From Conidiobolus incongruus B7586 (lineage: Eukaryota > Entomophthoromycota > Entomophthoromycetes > Entomophthorales > Conidiobolaceae), in contig JNEM01010206.1 of the NCBI GenBank assembly GCA_000697335.1, positions 1-39,029 of the forward strand: a DNA stretch of 39,029 nt, in the 5' to 3' direction. Shown one piece after another: positions 34,213 to 39,029 of the stretch. Position 1 is the first letter of the stretch. Each line of letters opens with the position of its first letter. The position numbers and the translations under genes are program-made. Under the pieces are notes generated by a model. That model did not search any database and was not told the origin of the DNA. It was given only the letters and a program-made list of their open reading frames with translations.

Positions 34213-35227
34213 TCAATTTGTAGTTCTATCAGAATTTGATAAAATTCTATATCTAGGATAAAGATGATAATTAATATTACACAGTAAAGTATAATATATT
34301 TCACTTACTTGAATAAGCAACCTTCGACACTTTCAATATCTAGGTGAGGACTTCCCAACTCGTCTAAAAATTTGACAAAATTATGGATCAAATTACCACC
34401 TTGATAAATCAGGAGAGTAGGAAGAACAATTTCGTCAAATTTAGTAGATAACAAATGACTTTGAATTCGACAAAATAGTGTATGCTGATATTCAAAGCAT
34501 AATTCATCTAGTATTTCATTTAATTTGTTACATTCTGGTATATGCTATTTATTTGAGTTAATATCTATTATAATCTATGATATTTATATGCACTTACTGT
34601 TTGATATAAATGAATAATAACATACACTTTAGGTGATTGTTCGTCGATAACTTGAATATAATTATCTTCGTTTAATTCATAAACCTTATTGAAAATAGGT
34701 TGATCAAGGTTATCTTTCTTGATATCCAACTTTTCAACTTTCTGACTCATTCTTAATTCTTCCAATCTCTTCTGTCTATATTGTTCAAAAAAAGCTTCAT
34801 CATCAGATAAATTATCTTCAAGTTCGTCTAAATCCAAATTGTTATAACTATTTTCCATTTGGTTTAAGAGTTCCAACTGGTCAGAGCTCACACCACAGTG
34901 ACTACTCATCTGATTGCCCATACTGTTACTCTTTTCCAACTTTTTCAGATATCGATAATCTGAAATAACACCCTTGACACCTGTTTGTCTTCCTGAAGTT
35001 CTTTGATTCAACAAATTAGCCTATCAATAATAATATTTAATATTAATAAATATTTAATTAATAAATATTACTTGCTCTATAGTTTTCTCTTCCTGAATTT
35101 TAGCATATTTATCAATTTTTTCATCTTCCTCATTTTCAATTTCTTTATCGGAAACTAAAGAGTCGTTATCTCTCTCATTATCACTTTTTTCATCGATAAA
35201 TTGTACAATATCGGGAATCTTTAACAT
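34213..35227 (-). CDS. PDCL: Phosducin-like protein (PhLP1 type)
   Basis: Four exons on the minus strand (35072-35227, 34598-35020, 34309-34544, 34213-34252) code 284 residues, close to human PDCL (301). PhLP1 is a co-chaperone that, with the CCT chaperonin, assembles G-protein beta-gamma dimers in the cytosol. The hallmark is TGVKGVISDYR (residues 65-75), the counterpart of TGPKGVINDWR in phosducins. It is preceded by an acidic N-terminus and followed by FFEQYRQKRLEELR and a thioredoxin-like domain (about 130-275: VYELNEDNYIQVI, KVYVIIHLYQ, VLPTLLIYQGGNLIHNFVKF). Pro in GPKG is Val here. The last exon has only 13 codons; without splicing, the TAA inside the GTAAGT donor would end the protein after LFK. 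The spliced end VEGCLFKYRIL fits the family better. Confidence 0.85.
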
Positions 35228-35463
35228 ATTTTGAAATTATTAACAATTAAAAAGAATAACGAATTAGATTATCCTAGAATTTAGTTTATTCAGTATTATT
35301 TTCTATCTTCTAATTTTGTTTGCTATATTTGTTTGTAAATGTATTACTTAATTTGGTAAAAGTTATTATTTCTAAATTATTTGATATAAATCAAATTTGG
35401 ATAAATTTGAAATTTAATTAAATTTATTAGTGACATTATAGATTTATCAATTATATTAAATAT
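35228..35463. other. Upstream region of the phosducin-like gene
   Basis: Short AT-rich spacer ending in the left target duplication of the second solo LTR. Nothing further seen. Confidence 0.5.
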
Positions 35464-35799
35464 TAACACGTCTTGGGAAAGCCGTGTCCGGAATAGTATA
35501 AGCAAAAGAGAGAGATCTAGGGAATTCCAGGTAAAGGTAAGGGAGATAGGGGGTTTATTAGTTCAGGCCAAATAACTGGGAGGACCCAGATCGAACTCCT
35601 TCTGTTTAGAATAGCTCTTGTTTCTGGGTTCTATATATAGTGCATAGAGTAGTAGGTTTCTGGAGTTTTCTGGAGGGTTGTATTGTTAGCTGATTAAAGG
35701 ATAAGGTTGAATTGGTTGGTCACGTGAGGGGGGGAATGACCCTTATATTCAGTTGAAGTAAGAATATTACGTGGGAGGAGAGTCACCTGACTCGTGACA
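35464..35799 (-). mobile_element. Solo LTR, probably Ty3/Gypsy-like (fossil), second
   Basis: A GC-richer block of about 336 bp with sharp borders. On the minus strand it begins TGTCACGAG and ends near GACGTGTTA; ATAT (extendable to ATATTAA) is repeated on both sides (from 35460 and from 35800), so the exact left border is uncertain by a few bases. It contains a TATATA motif followed by a TAATAAA motif in LTR order on the minus strand. No internal region is attached. Ends, length and orientation match the block at 7840-8173, but the interiors look unlike, so they are related families or very old copies. Confidence 0.65.
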
Positions 35800-37004
35800 A
35801 TATTAAAAAAATTGAAATAATTTTAGATATCTTGATACTAAGTATATCTATTTTATATAACTTTTGATCTAATATAGCTTATAATTGTAAACAATAATAA
35901 TTTTAATATTTCATGTATATTATCATTTAAATTCAAATATATAGTATTTTGTTATTCAAGAGTATTTTTTTTCTGTCCCATATATACTCTGAATTACTAA
36001 ATTTTATGATTAAGATATTCAAATAATAGTAACATATTTGTTATTTTATCTTTTATTAATTCAGTATTCTCATAAAATATATTGAAATAATAAATGCTTA
36101 GTTTGAAATAAATTAGTGCAAAATTATTTTTATTGTGATTAAAATACAATAATAATAAAACAATAATTTACCAATGAACAAATACTATAATAGTTAATAG
36201 ACGTTGATTTAATCTAGGTTTTTTCATGTATCTACCTTGTCATATAATGATCAAATTATATTCTATATTTTTCTTAGAGAGCTATATTTAATTTACAATA
36301 TCAATTTTCTTTAGGTTTGATAATTGTTAAAACTAAATAATTTGAAAGATACATAATTATTCAAAATGTGATAATTTTTTTTCAGTTAGTTAATATACAA
36401 ATTATTTTTTATTTTTTATTTTTCTTTTATAGTGCTCACTCAAAATAGTATTTCATTTTTAAAATAATATTTGCTTTCAAAAAATCGCGTAATTAAATGT
36501 TTTCAATAAAATGAAAAACTATTCAAAAATACATTACTTGCTTATATGTGTTTAATACATTGTCATTAATTAAAACAAATAATGATTTTAATCATATATA
36601 AAGTAGAAATAAGTTAAAACTATAATTTTGAATTAAAATATAATTGTCTTACCAAGCACCAATTATTTTGTTACCAATAGCTAATTAAATGATATAAATC
36701 ATAAAATATTTCAAAATAACAACTTCTTGAATCGTATAAGTATTAATAAAAAAACTGACATATATAATAAGATTTCATTCAAATACACATATTTTTTTAT
36801 ATTATAATAATATAAAATGAATTTCAATCAATTCAAAAAATTCTCACAAAATTTTTAAAGAAAACAGTAGTTGATAATAATAACTATATTTGGTAATAGA
36901 ACAATCCCAAAATTATTTTACAAAATTATATTACCTCAAGCTCAGTGTCATAAAATAACTTTTGACTGGTTGATCTTTACATCAATAATCAAAAATTAAA
37001 TAAA
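35800..37004. other. Intergenic DNA, upstream region of OSCP
   Basis: AT-rich, no gene or repeat recognised. The last 200 bases are the OSCP promoter region; no clear element stands out. Confidence 0.6.
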
Positions 37005-37907
37005 ATGTCTGCCATCACCCGTACTCTTGCCCAATCCGCCCCCAAGGTACTACCTCATCCAATATTACGTCACGCAACTAAAACTCAATAACATACATAT
37101 TTTAAAATTCAGTAAACTGATTCGATTTTTTAATTTCTTAGTTAGCCCGCTCTTATGCTACATCTGTCCAAAAAGTTCAAGTAATTTCAATCTGTGTTGA
37201 ATTTAAACTGAAATGTTATTGACCTAAAATGAATCTAGGTTCCTTTGACTTTACACGGAATTCACGGCCGTTACGCCACTGCCTTATACACCGCTGCTGT
37301 CAAGAAGAATGCTTTAGATCAAGTTGAAGCTGATTTGAAGAAATTCACCGAAACCTTGAACAAGGATCCTAAGGCTGTTGCTCTCTTGGAAAACCCCACC
37401 CTCAAAAAGGAATCTCGTGCTGTTGTTGTTGAAGCCGTCTTCCAAAAGGCCAAACTCAATCCTCTCACCTCCAATCTCTTCTCCGTCTTGGCCGAAAACC
37501 GTCGTTTGGACCAAGCTTCTAAGATTGTCGAATCCTACCAAGCTCTTATGTCTGCTCACCGTGGTGAAGTTGTTGTCAACGTCACCTCCGCCAAGGTACA
37601 TTCAATTCATTCTCAAAATGTCGAAATGCTAACATCTTTCATAGTCTTTGGAATCTGATCTCTTGACTCAACTCAAGAACAACTTGTCCAAGAGCTCCCT
37701 CGCCAAGGATGCCAAGTCCGTCGTCATCAAAAACACCGTCAGCCCCTCCATCTTGGGTGGTTTGATCATTGAAGTTGGTGACAAGACCATCGACTTGTCC
37801 GTCGCCAGCAAGGTTATGAAACTCAACAAGCTTTTAACCGGTAAATAATATTTTCTTATTATTTATAATTCTCTTATTAATATTGACTTCTTATAGATGC
37901 TATCTAA
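37005..37907 (+). CDS. ATP5: Mitochondrial ATP synthase OSCP subunit
   Basis: Five exons (37005-37046, 37142-37180, 37239-37595, 37645-37840, 37897-37907) code 214 residues (yeast Atp5 is 212). OSCP links the peripheral stalk to the F1 head of the mitochondrial ATP synthase. The first 25 residues (MSAITRTLAQ, LARSYATSVQKV) are a typical mitochondrial presequence rich in S, A, R and T. Then come the OSCP marks: GIHGRYATALYTAAVKK, LLENPTLKKESR, FSVLAENRRLDQASKIVESY and, in exon 4, LGGLIIEVGDKTIDLSVASK. The last exon has only three codons plus stop (TDAI end); without that splice the protein would end GK, also in frame. The gene uses many C-ending codons, unlike its neighbours, as expected for high expression. 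Confidence 0.95.
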
Positions 37908-39029
37908 ATTCTATCTTTTCAACAATGAAAAATCAAATATATTAAGTTTTTAAAAACTTAATTTTGTTTAATATTTTTTATTAACCACACTATTATTTAT
38001 TGTTTAGTATTTTGATCATCATTTATTATAATATTATTTTTTCTGATTCTATATTTTTATAACTATGATTTAGATATTTTCGTAGTTATTTAATCTATAA
38101 GCTAATATTTAATATTTAAACATTTTACTCAGCTCTTTTTAGCGACAGACTTTAATGATACAATTATTAATGATTACTTTATGATTTATCGTTTAATACT
38201 ATTTTACCTAAATATTTATATTTCCAATATATTTGAAATCAATTTAATGTTATTATTGTCAACAATTATTTCCAGAATTTTTCATTAGTATTGTACAATA
38301 TTAACCTCTTAAAATCTGTTTATTGTTATATCTCAGAGTAATACACTAATTTTGAAATAATGATTTTCAATAATAAGGTTATTTTAATTTATTTTATATC
38401 TTGAGCTTAAATATAGTTGATATACAACCACGAATGATAAGTTGTTAAATAATATTATATATCCACATAATATATTATTATCATTTACTCTTTCAAAATT
38501 AATATTTAATCAATAATTATTGATAATCTTATTTATTATTATCAAATGACTTTAGAATAATCTAAACTAAAATCATATATGAGCCACTGGTCCATTTCAC
38601 AATTTTTAAAACAAAATGAGAATATTCAAATTAATATTACATATTATAATACAGTCATATTGAATTATTATTAATAAATAAATTTTAAAAAATAATAGTA
38701 TGTTATTTAAATGTAATCCAAGATTAAAACTTTATAATTCAGAAATTTTAAAATTATTCTCTATATTTTATTATATTAGTGATATATTTAATTTAAAAAA
38801 TAAAAAAATTACTAAATAATGAAAATAATATTATTAATTTAGTTATTATTAAGTTTAATATTTTAACTATATTGTCGACTTTTCGAAATATATTCTATTC
38901 AAAAATAATAAAAGTAACAATATATTCAAAATCGAACAAAAATATTTAAAGTATATTTTATGATTTAAAAGTCAATAAAATATTTTATGTTAAAATAATT
39001 ATTTGAAAAAATTAAAATTTTCAAATCAA
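37908..39029. other. AT-rich intergenic DNA to the window end
   Basis: Presumed OSCP 3' end followed by AT-rich DNA with no exon-like stretch, repeat or RNA gene that I can see. Confidence 0.65.

Noticed and set aside
37314-37632. Overlapping frames within OSCP exon 3
   Set aside because: Other-frame shadows of a GC-richer, conserved exon.
1-39029. CRISPR array, rRNA genes, operon structure
   Set aside because: No regularly spaced repeats or rRNA blocks are present; genes have introns and their own upstream regions, as expected of a fungal nuclear genome.

Overview
The window looks like nuclear DNA of an early-diverging (non-Dikarya) fungus with an AT-rich genome. Coding exons stand out from very AT-rich intergenic DNA by base composition. 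The recognisable proteins are fungal housekeeping types (OSCP, NOC2, FCP1, CBP80, an RMP1/Nepro protein, a phosducin-like protein). The window also carries a P2X-type channel, a family reported from some early-diverging fungi but not from Dikarya. A Zoopagomycota (for example Entomophthoromycotina, Conidiobolus-like) source is my guess; the sequence alone does not fix it. Stop usage (TAA, TAG and TGA all end genes) indicates the standard code.

Layout. 1-9 kb is poor in genes: one orphan membrane protein (3055-3492, + strand), a mariner-type DNA transposon (4067-5374), a small secreted protein (6157-6579, - strand) and a solo LTR (7840-8173). 10-11.3 kb holds a BNI4-like PP1-adaptor candidate. 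13-25 kb is the gene-dense core: RMP1-like (+), then CBP80, NOC2 and FCP1 (all -). 25.8-27.2 kb is the P2X channel gene (-), followed by a doubtful small ORF and a second mariner copy (27815-29132). 29-31.7 kb is empty. The remainder holds an orphan transmembrane protein (31770-33135, +), a phosducin-like protein (-), a second solo LTR (35464-35799) and the ATP synthase OSCP gene (+, 37005-37907).

Gene structures were rebuilt by eye. I place 38 introns; 35 of them are 49-63 nt, with GTAAGT/GTAATT-type donors and TTAG-type acceptors, and every junction keeps the reading frame. Several genes serve RNA metabolism: CBP80 binds the cap, FCP1 dephosphorylates RNA polymerase II, NOC2 acts in 60S ribosome assembly and RMP1 in RNase MRP (rRNA processing). 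This is probably ordinary clustering and not an operon.

The observations most worth checking are: (1) the two mariner copies differ almost only by transitions, a pattern like repeat-directed C-to-T mutation; (2) the P2X protein keeps the fold and the YxxxK trafficking motif but has changed the residues that bind ATP in animals; (3) the 3055-3492 gene is followed in frame, after one TAA, by 36 further codons that look like coding sequence.
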